Assembly (NCBI GenBank): GCA_027019885.1
Contig: JALUWC010000453.1
Span: forward strand, 1 to 7,636
From: Geoglobus sp.
GTDB lineage: Archaea > Halobacteriota > Archaeoglobi > Archaeoglobales > Archaeoglobaceae
Length of the DNA: 7,636 bases
Direction of reading: 5' to 3'
The position numbers were made by a program, and so were the translations under genes. Under the pieces are notes generated by a model. The model saw nothing but the letters and a program-made list of their open reading frames with translations. It was not told the DNA's origin and did no database searches. Below, one piece after another: positions 1-6,217 of this stretch (its first letter is position 1; each line of letters begins with the position of its first letter).

Positions 1-657
1 TATCTCTTCAGCTGTCAAGCCCATTTCTATGCTCTTGAGGATTTTATCCAGATCCTCATAGCTTATCCCCATCTCATCTTCATCTGTCTGCCCCTTCCAC
101 AGCCTTGCCGAGGGCTTTTTTCTGATTATCTCCTCTGGCACGCCCAGGTATTCTGCAAGCTCAAAGATCTCGGTCTTGTAAAGATCCCCAATTGGTAAAA
201 AGTCCACCCCTCCATCACCATATTTGGTGAAATACCCCATTTTCAGCTCACTTTTGTTCCCTGTTCCTGCAACAAGCCTGTTCAGTTTGTTGGCAAAGTA
301 GTAGTTTATGGTCATTCGTATCCTTGGCTTTATGTTGGCAAAGGCAATCAGGCACTCATCTCCAAATGCCTTCCTGAATGGCTCGATAAAGGGATCTATC
401 TCAACGATTCTGTAGTCTATCCCAAGCGTCTCACAGACTTTTCTGGCATCTCTGACATCCTCTTCAGGAGTTACACCACTTTCAGGCAGAATTGTTCCAA
501 AAACCCTCTCCTTTCCAAGAGCTTTTACAGACAGAAAGGCAACTGTTGCGCTATCAACTCCCCCGCTGACTCCAACAACAACACCTTCAGCATTTGCAAG
601 TTCAACTCTTTTCCCTATGAAATCCACAATCCTCTCCTCTACTCTCCTCCACCTCAT
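1..657 (-). CDS. nadE: NH3-dependent NAD+ synthetase, 3' end cut off by the window
   Basis: This cytoplasmic enzyme makes NAD+ from nicotinate adenine dinucleotide, ammonia and ATP through an adenylated intermediate, the last step of NAD synthesis. The visible 219 residues carry the N-type ATP-pyrophosphatase loop SGGVDSA (31-37), GTGNKSE (131-137), TKYGDGGVD (144-152) and [17 protein letters not shown] (181-197), all signatures of the family. There is no N-terminal glutaminase domain, so free ammonia is the expected donor. Family members of this type are about 240-280 residues, so a few tens of C-terminal residues probably lie outside the window. The ATG at 657-655 overlaps the argF stop in an ATGA arrangement, and a GAGG lies 8 nt upstream inside argF. 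It is therefore the downstream, probably translationally coupled, gene of an argF-nadE operon. Family assignment is very secure. Confidence 0.96.
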   Translation of the reverse strand, partial: MRWRRVEERIVDFIGKRVELANAEGVVVGVSGGVDSATVAFLSVKALGKERVFGTILPESGVTPEEDVRDARKVCETLGIDYRIVEIDPFIEPFRKAFGDECLIAFANIKPRIRMTINYYFANKLNRLVAGTGNKSELKMGYFTKYGDGGVDFLPIGDLYKTEIFELAEYLGVPEEIIRKKPSARLWKGQTDEDEMGISYEDLDKILKSIEMGLTAEEI

Positions 658-1556
658 CCTATCAGCCTCAACAGGATGGCCTTTTGAGCATGAAGTCTGT
701 TTTCAGCCTGATCAAAAATAACAGAGTGCTTCCCGTCAATAACCTCATCTGTTATCTCCTCACCCCTGTGAGCTGGCAAACAGTGCATGACAATCACATC
801 GTCTTTGGCTTTTCCAACCAACGCTCTGTTAACCTGAAACTCTGCAAAGACTTTTAACCTTTCCCCCCTCTCTTCTTCCTGACCCATAGATGCCCAGACA
901 TCAGTGTATATCACATCAGCGTTTTCCACAGCTTTAATTGGGTCATTGGTTATCTCTGGTTTTTCACCAATCTCTTCGGCCAATTTCAGTATTCTGCCAT
1001 CCGGCTCAAATCCCCTGGGTGTTGCAACGCTCATCTCAAATCCCAAGATTGCTGATGCCAGAATCATTGAATTGCACACGTTATTTCCATCCCCAACCCA
1101 AGCGAGCTTGATGTCCAAACCCTTCACCTCATCTATTGTGAGCAGGTCAGCGAGAATCTGGCATGGATGCTCAAGATTGCTCAAACCGTTTATCACAGGC
1201 ACATCGCTGTTCTTGGCAAGCTCCACAACTGTATCATGTTTCCTAACTCTTGCCATTATTGCAGAAACGTATCTGGAAAGAACCTTTGCTGTATCGGCTA
1301 TCGTCTCACCCCTCCCGAGCTGCAAATCATTCCATCCAAGATAGAGCGCATGCCCCCCCATATCTGCCATTGCCACCTCAAAGCTAACCCTTGTCCTTGT
1401 TGATGGAAGCTCGAATATCATGGCAAGGCTTTTATTCTTCATGTAATCCTTATACACTCCTCTTTTTCTCTCGTCCTTCAGCTTTTTGGCCAAATCAATC
1501 ATCCTTATAATTTCAGGCTTGGAAAGATCTGAAACTGAAACAAGATGTTGTGGCAT
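654..1556 (-). CDS. argF: Ornithine carbamoyltransferase
   Basis: The enzyme transfers the carbamoyl group of carbamoyl phosphate to ornithine, giving citrulline in arginine synthesis; it is cytosolic and usually trimeric or a multiple of trimers. At 300 residues it has the normal family length. The carbamoyl-phosphate loop STRTR is at 52-56, HPCQ at 130-133, the ornithine-side DVWASMGQE at 219-227 and the catalytic HCLP at 258-261. The SMG and HCLP motifs separate it from aspartate carbamoyltransferase. The ATG at 1556 has no Shine-Dalgarno sequence, and a TATA-like element centred about 27 nt upstream predicts a transcript beginning at or very near the ATG, so a leaderless mRNA is likely. 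Its TGA stop (656-654) overlaps the nadE ATG. No other arginine gene is visible here. Confidence 0.97.
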   Translation of the reverse strand: MPQHLVSVSDLSKPEIIRMIDLAKKLKDERKRGVYKDYMKNKSLAMIFELPSTRTRVSFEVAMADMGGHALYLGWNDLQLGRGETIADTAKVLSRYVSAIMARVRKHDTVVELAKNSDVPVINGLSNLEHPCQILADLLTIDEVKGLDIKLAWVGDGNNVCNSMILASAILGFEMSVATPRGFEPDGRILKLAEEIGEKPEITNDPIKAVENADVIYTDVWASMGQEEERGERLKVFAEFQVNRALVGKAKDDVIVMHCLPAHRGEEITDEVIDGKHSVIFDQAENRLHAQKAILLRLIG

Positions 1557-1578
1557 AGGAAATTGAAAGCTGGAAATC

Positions 1579-1587
1579 TAAATAAAG
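1579..1587 (-). promoter_or_regulatory. TATA box of the argF-nadE operon (predicted)
   Basis: On the minus strand this reads CTTTATTTA, a TATA-like stretch centred about 27 nt before the argF ATG. Archaeal TATA boxes sit about 26-27 nt before the transcription start, so initiation would fall at the ATG itself. The absence of a ribosome-binding site before argF fits a leaderless message. It lies just beyond the T-rich terminator of the upstream transporter gene, so argF-nadE appears to be an independent unit. Confidence 0.5.
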
Positions 1588-1616
1588 TTTACTCCATATC
1601 ACGTCAAATTCCGAAT

Positions 1617-1645
1617 AAAAAAACATTCAAAAATAAAATAAAAAA
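1617..1645 (-). terminator. T-rich transcription terminator after the transporter gene
   Basis: Read on the minus strand, two T tracts follow the transporter stop codon (1664-1662): TTTTTT-A-TTTT-A-TTTTT across 1645-1629, then seven T at 1623-1617. There is no clear hairpin. Archaeal RNA polymerase terminates on T-rich stretches of the non-template strand without needing a stem-loop, so this is a good candidate for the end of the transporter transcript. It also insulates argF. Confidence 0.55.
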
Positions 1646-1661
1646 GGTGTAATTAACTCGG

Positions 1662-2255
1662 CTATGGGTTCGGAAGCACCTCTCTTCCAAAGTCGTTGTT
1701 GACCAGATCTGCTCCAGCTATGTACCATGCGAGCAAGCCGACTATGAAGATCTCCCATCCTGTCGGGACAGGGCTAAGCATACCCAGTGTAACCCCATCA
1801 AGCATCAGGAAGGCAATCTCTAACAGCACAAACAGCAGGAACAACAGCTTTCCATGTTTTATCGATGCTATCACAAACGGCAGTGTGAACAGAGTCCACA
1901 TCAGGAAGAATCCAAACTCCTGCATCGCATCTATCTTTACACCACCCATCGGTAGAACGAAGAGCATGAAGAACAGAGACCACCAAAAGGCACCATATGA
2001 GCAAAAGGCAGTACCTGGGAACATCGCTCCCTTTCTAAAGGCTATTGCTCCAGCAAAGAACTGAGCGGTTCCACCAAAGGCAAGTGCCATTGCAAGTGTC
2101 GGTCCTGCTCCCCATATCCCCACATTGTGCAGTCCAGTTGCCATCGTTGTCAGGGCGAAGCCCATCAGTCCAAGACTTGCCGGGTTTGCCCAGATCTCTC
2201 TCTGCACTTCGATTTGCTTTTCTGGATGGAACAATTCTATATCCTTTTCAGCCAC
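1662..2255 (-). CDS. GPR1/FUN34/YaaH (AceTr) family acetate/short organic acid transporter
   Basis: An integral membrane protein of 197 residues, the normal size for this family, which includes E. coli SatP (YaaH) and moves acetate, succinate or related weak acids across the cytoplasmic membrane. After a short charged N terminus comes the family signature as NPASLGL (24-30); the usual form is NPAPLGL, so the second proline is serine here. GGTAQFFAG (61-69) matches the conserved GG..Q segment. Six hydrophobic segments lie at about 27-42, 49-70, 84-104, 114-132, 137-153 and 168-186. The start is GTG at 2255-2253, supported by a strong ribosome-binding site 6 nt upstream. It has its own promoter and terminator. 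The next gene upstream encodes an acyl/aryl-CoA ligase on the same strand, suggesting uptake followed by activation of an organic acid. The transported substrate cannot be read from the sequence. Confidence 0.92.
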   Translation of the reverse strand: MAEKDIELFHPEKQIEVQREIWANPASLGLMGFALTTMATGLHNVGIWGAGPTLAMALAFGGTAQFFAGAIAFRKGAMFPGTAFCSYGAFWWSLFFMLFVLPMGGVKIDAMQEFGFFLMWTLFTLPFVIASIKHGKLLFLLFVLLEIAFLMLDGVTLGMLSPVPTGWEIFIVGLLAWYIAGADLVNNDFGREVLPNP

Positions 2256-2261
2256 GCTTCA

Positions 2262-2269
2262 CACCTCCT
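2262..2269 (-). promoter_or_regulatory. Strong ribosome-binding site setting the transporter GTG start
   Basis: On the minus strand this is AGGAGGTG, a near-perfect complement of the archaeal 16S rRNA 3' end, followed by the six bases TGAAGC and then GTG. It decides the non-ATG start of the transporter. Confidence 0.85.
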
Positions 2270-2300
2270 AGAATTTGCATGTTTAATTAGCACAAATTTA

Positions 2301-2310
2301 ATATTTAAAG
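2301..2310 (-). promoter_or_regulatory. TATA box of the transporter gene (predicted)
   Basis: Minus-strand CTTTAAATAT is preceded by GTAAC, which could act as a BRE-like element. Transcription would start near 2279, giving a leader of about 24 nt that just contains the ribosome-binding site. This is predicted from spacing and composition only. Confidence 0.55.
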
Positions 2311-2426
2311 GTTACGGTATTAGCCTACGCCTGAAATTTACTTTAACGGAATTATTGGAGTCAACATGTGGAATAATCAAGATATCTCAAGATTCATGCA
2401 CAATTGGGTTGGATCACTCGGTAATT

Positions 2427-2466
2427 AAAAAATAGATTTATTAAAATAAATATCCGAAAAAGAAAA
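2427..2466 (-). terminator. T-rich terminator region after the acyl/aryl-CoA ligase gene
   Basis: Minus-strand reading after the ligase stop (2485-2483) gives TTTTCTTTTT at 2466-2457, an AT-rich inverted repeat ATTTAT-TTTA-ATAAAT at 2451-2436, and six T at 2432-2427. Such closely spaced T tracts are typical archaeal termination signals. This separates the ligase transcript from the transporter transcript, although some readthrough is possible. Confidence 0.5.
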
Positions 2467-2482
2467 CCGTTGAATCCTTTAT

Positions 2483-4141
2483 CTAACCCTCTCTCAGGAA
2501 TCTCCTCAGCAGTTTTCCTGTTGCTGTTCTGGGCAGTGGCTCAGTCCTGAATTCAATAACCCTTGGCAGTTTGTACTTTGCGATGTGCTGCTCGAGGAAC
2601 TTCAGCATGTCCTTCTTCAGCTCTTCACCCGGTTCATAGTCTTCCTTGAGCACGATAACAGCCTTGACAATCTGTCCCCTTATACCATCAGGATCAGGGA
2701 CACCGATTACTGCACATTCTTTGACAGCAGGATGCTTGCTCAATGGCTGTTCAATCTCATCAGGACCTATTCTGTAGCCTGAAGACTTTATGAGATCGTC
2801 ATCTCTTGAGACAAAGTAGATGTAACCCTCCTCATCCTTCCTTACAAAGTCTCCAAGCACATTCCATCCGTTCTTCACACTCTTTTTCTGCTTCTCGTCA
2901 AGGGGTCTTGTTGGATGATTCCAGTATCTTATCCCTGTTGCGCCCTTTATGTAGAGATTTCCAACCTCTCCGGGCTTGCATTCCTCCCCTGTCTCTGGAT
3001 CAATGATCCTTGCAACGTAGCCTGGGACTGTCCAGCCGATGCTTCCAGCTCTTGGCTCCGGTGCAACTGTGTTGCTTATGCAGATGTGAACCATCTCTGT
3101 TGCCCCAAGGGACTCATAAATTGACATTCCGAACTTCTCCTCCCATCTTCTGGCTGTATCAGCACCCAATGCCTCTCCTCCACCTGTGCAGAGTCTGAGA
3201 CTTGAAAGGTCATACTTTTGCAGGTATTCGTCGAGATTTGGATTTGCAAGAATCATCCTGTAGGCTGTAGGCAGTGAGCTGAACACAGTTATGCCGTGCT
3301 CCTCAACAAATCTGAAGAAGTTGTCAAAGCTGAATCCCGGCCATATGCTTGTTGCCGCACCGTGGAAGTATGGAATCAGGCAGCCATTTCCATAACCCAT
3401 GGCAAAGCTGACAGGAGCTGGGCCGCCAACAACATCATCCTCTGTGAGCTTCCACACATATTTTCCAACCAGATAAACCGATGAGAGTATGTTCTCCACA
3501 AAGTGCACACACCCCTTGGGCAATCCGGTTGTACCTGATGTGAAGAGAATTGCTGCTGGAGTACCAATCTCAAGGGGAACAGGATCAAACTTTGTGCTCT
3601 CCTTGTAAACCTCATCAAATGAAACGAACGGGTCGTTAAGCTCTCCTCTCTCTGTAACTATAACCTTTTTCACCGTATTGAAGTCAGGTACTGACTCCTC
3701 TACTGCCTTGAACGTCTTGTCATCTCCTGTAACGAATATTGCCTTTATCTCCGCATTGTTTGCAACATGAACGATCTCCTTCTTTGCCCACATTGGATTG
3801 AGAGGTACAGGAATCGCTCCCGCCTTCATTATACCAAAGTTGACCGCAACAGCTTCAGGCATGTTTCTCATTCTGAATCCAACTCTGTCATATCTCTCGA
3901 TTCCGATGTTTTTCAGGAAGTTTGCAATCTTGTTGCTGAGCCTGTAAAGATCTCTATAGGTGACTCTTCGGTCCTCAAAATATATTGCCACCTTTCTTCC
4001 CCTGCCTTCCTTGATGTTTCTGTCAAGTATTTCCTCCGCAAGATTCAGCTCTTTTCTGCCCCCAATAACTGCCTTCACTTCATCCGGTACCACTATCTCT
4101 GGCCAGTCCTCTTTTGGAACAACATAGTCAAGAATTCCCAT
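2483..4141 (-). CDS. AMP-forming acyl/aryl-CoA synthetase, benzoate-CoA-ligase-like
   Basis: A member of the adenylate-forming (ANL) superfamily that activates a carboxylic acid with ATP to an acyl-AMP and then makes the CoA thioester. With the start used here (552 residues) the phosphate loop TSGTTGLPKG is at 201-210, the A5 motif YESLGATEM at 342-350, the hinge-region DDDLIKSSGYRI at 447-458, and the catalytic lysine is K543 in PRTATGK. GATEMVHICISN and the FAMGYGN segment resemble benzoate and aminobenzoate CoA ligases more than acetyl-CoA synthetase, which is also longer, so an aromatic or medium-size acid is plausible. That is a judgement from memory of the families. The start is ATG at 4141, with GGAGGT 7 nt upstream; an in-frame TTG at 4156 would bury that site. 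The gene has its own TATA element and lies upstream of an organic-acid transporter gene, which suggests a shared substrate. Confidence 0.9.
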   Translation of the reverse strand: MGILDYVVPKEDWPEIVVPDEVKAVIGGRKELNLAEEILDRNIKEGRGRKVAIYFEDRRVTYRDLYRLSNKIANFLKNIGIERYDRVGFRMRNMPEAVAVNFGIMKAGAIPVPLNPMWAKKEIVHVANNAEIKAIFVTGDDKTFKAVEESVPDFNTVKKVIVTERGELNDPFVSFDEVYKESTKFDPVPLEIGTPAAILFTSGTTGLPKGCVHFVENILSSVYLVGKYVWKLTEDDVVGGPAPVSFAMGYGNGCLIPYFHGAATSIWPGFSFDNFFRFVEEHGITVFSSLPTAYRMILANPNLDEYLQKYDLSSLRLCTGGGEALGADTARRWEEKFGMSIYESLGATEMVHICISNTVAPEPRAGSIGWTVPGYVARIIDPETGEECKPGEVGNLYIKGATGIRYWNHPTRPLDEKQKKSVKNGWNVLGDFVRKDEEGYIYFVSRDDDLIKSSGYRIGPDEIEQPLSKHPAVKECAVIGVPDPDGIRGQIVKAVIVLKEDYEPGEELKKDMLKFLEQHIAKYKLPRVIEFRTEPLPRTATGKLLRRFLREG

Positions 4142-4148
4142 CTCATCT

Positions 4149-4154
4149 ACCTCC
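4149..4154 (-). promoter_or_regulatory. Ribosome-binding site fixing the ligase ATG start
   Basis: Minus-strand GGAGGT lies 7 nt before the ATG at 4141-4139. It overlaps the upstream in-frame TTG codon (4156-4154), which argues against that longer start. Confidence 0.8.
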
Positions 4155-4195
4155 AAATCGTTTTTTAACTCACCTGCTTTTTTTAGAATTTATTG

Positions 4196-4205
4196 TTATA
4201 AATAT
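4196..4205 (-). promoter_or_regulatory. TATA box of the acyl/aryl-CoA ligase gene (predicted)
   Basis: Minus-strand ATATTTATAA is preceded by CGTAAC, a possible BRE. Its spacing predicts initiation near 4174 and a leader of about 33 nt containing the GGAGGT site. The element lies in the 97-bp gap after DP1. That gap shows no clear minus-strand T tract, so readthrough from DP1 cannot be excluded. Confidence 0.6.
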
Positions 4206-4238
4206 GTTACGAAATGAATCGAATGGAGATTTGGGAGA

Positions 4239-5699
4239 TTAGCTGTAAAACTTCAGTCTGAAGAGATTTCCTCCTGGCTGATAAACTGCCACATACCCCG
4301 GCATCGGATTGAGATTTACCTTCTTCTGAAATTCTGTCTGACTCTGCCAAGTCGATGAATTCACAAGGAGAACACCCCTGTAAAAAGCAGTGCCGTATGT
4401 GTGAACATGACCAGAATGTACCACGTCAGGAACATCATCTATCACAAGGTAGTCATCCTTTTCAGGCGCTATTGGGCTTCTCTCTCCATAAAGGGGTGCG
4501 AGGTGTCTTCTCTTCAGCAGTTCAATCATTGCATTCTGTGGTTTTTCGTATCTGAGCCTTGAAACCTTCGATATTATATCATCAAGACTTCTACCGTGAT
4601 ACATGAGAACTTTAACCCCTTCAACATCTATGTATGAAGGATTGCCAACATGAATCGCATTGTTTGAGAAGAGGTCTGAGAACTCCTTTGGAAGTGCAGG
4701 TTGAGGTTCAGCCTGCCTGACAGCATCATGATTTCCCGGGGAAATAATTATCTTGACCTCTTTCCTTATTCTGTCAAACTGCTCTGCCGCAAACTCGTAC
4801 TGCCTATTTATGTCATCAATTTCAAGCTCTTTATCCTGATCAGGATAAACACCTATACCATCAACCACATCCCCTGCAACGAAAATGTATCTGACCGATT
4901 CAGCTATGTCGTCAAGCTTCCTGTTTCCGCTCTCACAGTTAACCCATGAGACAAATTTATCCCATGAATCGTGCAGGAATGTGTTGCTCCCGAAGTGGAT
5001 ATCGGAGATGAAAACAACAGAAAAGTTTTTCCTGCTTTTGCCGTTTCCGTTCATCGGAACTTCAGGAAACACAATTCTTTCTGCGATTATACTCCTCCCT
5101 GCAGGTCTTCCGGTTATGCCGATAACCTCATCACCGAAAAGCTCCATTGCCTGCTCCTTGACCTTTCCCTCAGCATAGACTCTGGCTCTTCCTGTTCTGT
5201 CTTCAATCTCAATCATTGCCCTGTTTTCGTTTAACTCCCTCACACTGTTGACGAACCCAACTATCTCAACAGTCTCTGCTTTTATTTTTGAAAGAGATGA
5301 GATTGGAATCGCCTTAACTCTGTTTCTCAGAATGCTGCTTATCTTTTCAAATCTTGAGTTGAAGTGTGCCACAAAATCCTCAATAGTACCTCTGCATGCT
5401 GATTTCCCCGTTACGTCCTTCAAAATTTTTATCTCGTCCTTCCTGCCATCAACCGTTCTTTTATCGACAGAGTGTTCTCTAACCTCTCTTTTCTTTTTCC
5501 CGAGTTCTCTGATAACCTGAGAGACCTCCTCTGGCGTTATGATGAATGCTCCATTGCACCTCCTGCAGATCTCTCCAACAACAGTATCAACATCGAGACT
5601 GGAAGAGAGAATCAGCCTGACTGCCTCAGGATGGACATTGTAGCCATTTAAAGCGAATTTTGCAACTACTGTCTTTGTATCGATATTTTTAATAACCAT
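4239..5699 (-). CDS. polB: DNA polymerase II (family D) small subunit DP1
   Basis: DP1 pairs with the large catalytic subunit DP2 to form PolD, the archaeal replicative polymerase, and supplies 3'-5' proofreading exonuclease activity. At 486 residues it is shorter than Pyrococcus DP1 (about 600), mainly in the N-terminal linker. Residues 1-65 form a small N-terminal domain including CRRC (45-48). Residues about 66-105 are charged and probably flexible. An OB fold follows at about 140-210, with VEIVGFVNSVRE at 144-155. The calcineurin-like phosphoesterase domain then carries SDIHFGS (232-238), AGDVVDG (275-281), PGNHDA (321-326), YHGRS (367-371) and HSGHVHT (428-434). All metal-binding Asp, Asn and His positions expected of an active Mre11-like site are present. 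The ATG at 5699 has GGGGGTT about 9 nt upstream. The gene is divergent from signal peptidase across a 20-bp gap. DP2 is not in the window. Confidence 0.95.
   Translation of the reverse strand: MVIKNIDTKTVVAKFALNGYNVHPEAVRLILSSSLDVDTVVGEICRRCNGAFIITPEEVSQVIRELGKKKREVREHSVDKRTVDGRKDEIKILKDVTGKSACRGTIEDFVAHFNSRFEKISSILRNRVKAIPISSLSKIKAETVEIVGFVNSVRELNENRAMIEIEDRTGRARVYAEGKVKEQAMELFGDEVIGITGRPAGRSIIAERIVFPEVPMNGNGKSRKNFSVVFISDIHFGSNTFLHDSWDKFVSWVNCESGNRKLDDIAESVRYIFVAGDVVDGIGVYPDQDKELEIDDINRQYEFAAEQFDRIRKEVKIIISPGNHDAVRQAEPQPALPKEFSDLFSNNAIHVGNPSYIDVEGVKVLMYHGRSLDDIISKVSRLRYEKPQNAMIELLKRRHLAPLYGERSPIAPEKDDYLVIDDVPDVVHSGHVHTYGTAFYRGVLLVNSSTWQSQTEFQKKVNLNPMPGYVAVYQPGGNLFRLKFYS
5683..5694 (+). promoter_or_regulatory. 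TATA box of the signal peptidase gene, inside the DP1 start codons (predicted)
   Basis: Plus-strand ATATTTTTAATA covers the first few codons of DP1 read on the other strand. It is centred near 5689, so transcription should begin near 5715, about 5 nt before the ATG at 5720. With no ribosome-binding site visible upstream, the message is probably leaderless or nearly so. Confidence 0.45.
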
Positions 5700-5719
5700 G
5701 AACCATCTAACCCCCTTTG

Positions 5720-6217
5720 ATGGATGAACGGATTGCTGGATTAATTAAAGATCTGGTGACCACACTTATAATTGTTGGTCTGATTGCCGGTGGGGGGTAT
5801 GCAATAACTGGAACCTGGCCGTTTATGGTGGCTGTGCAGAGCAAGAGCATGGAACCCAACCTCCATGTTGGTGATGTGGTTTTTCTTGTGAGCCCGCAGA
5901 AAAAGGAGATCGTGACCTACCTGGAGGGAAAAGAAACAGGCTACAAGATGTTTGGAGATTTCGGAGATGTCATAGTTTACAGACCCAATGGAGATAGCTC
6001 CAAAACACCAATAATACACAGGGCAATAGCCTACGTGAAGAAGGGGCAGAGGATAGGGAATTATGTTGCAGAGAATGATGGTTACATAACCAAGGGTGAT
6101 CACAACTTCATTGCAGACCAGCCCATTCTGTCAAAGCCCGTAAAAAAGGAGTGGGTGATAGGAGTGGCGGTGTTCAGGATCCCATACATAGGCTACTTCA
6201 GGCTTATTTTTGGCTAA
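5720..6217 (+). CDS. Type I signal peptidase, archaeal Sec11-like (family S26B)
   Basis: This membrane-anchored protease removes signal peptides from exported proteins on the outer face of the cytoplasmic membrane. The 165-residue product has one N-terminal membrane segment (about 13-32). The nucleophile serine is S43 in SKSMEPNL, the GDVVFLV strand is at 51-57, and the catalytic histidine is H100 in PIIHRAI, where bacterial enzymes have lysine. KGDHNFIADQ (125-134) holds the acidic residues D127 and D133. Residues 58-82 are a polar insertion between the second conserved box and GDVIVYRP (82-89). The ATG at 5720 is preferred to an in-frame TTG one codon earlier because a TATA-like element places the transcript start just before it. 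The TAA stop overlaps the convergent taw2 stop. Pairing with DP1 recurs in other euryarchaea as I recall, for example Haloferax. Confidence 0.93.
   Translation: MDERIAGLIKDLVTTLIIVGLIAGGGYAITGTWPFMVAVQSKSMEPNLHVGDVVFLVSPQKKEIVTYLEGKETGYKMFGDFGDVIVYRPNGDSSKTPIIHRAIAYVKKGQRIGNYVAENDGYITKGDHNFIADQPILSKPVKKEWVIGVAVFRIPYIGYFRLIFG
5741..5750 (-). promoter_or_regulatory. TATA box of DP1, inside the signal peptidase coding region (predicted)
   Basis: Minus-strand CTTTAATTAA lies in codons 8-11 of the divergent signal peptidase gene. Its spacing puts the DP1 transcription start near 5719, leaving a leader of about 20 nt that includes the GGGGGTT ribosome-binding site. Confidence 0.4.

Noticed and set aside
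904..1344. Long plus-strand open frames opposite argF, and similar antisense frames over the ligase, DP1 and taw2
   Set aside because: They are shadows of real genes: no recognisable domains, no ribosome-binding sites, low-complexity Ser/Leu/Cys-rich products.
2256..2482. Riboswitch or structured RNA in the largest intergenic gap
   Set aside because: The predicted transporter leader is only about 24 nt and the rest of the gap is AT-rich without a stable GC stem.
4142..4156. Longer ligase start at TTG 4156
   Set aside because: It overlaps the GGAGGT ribosome-binding site that serves the ATG at 4141.
4239..5699. Mre11-type repair nuclease
   Set aside because: The phosphoesterase motifs are shared, but an N-terminal domain plus OB fold before them, and the HSGHVHT ending, match the PolD small subunit.
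5699..5720. Replication origin next to DP1
   Set aside because: In some euryarchaea polymerase D genes lie near oriC, but there are no ORB-like repeats, no AT-rich unwinding stretch and no Orc1/Cdc6 gene here.
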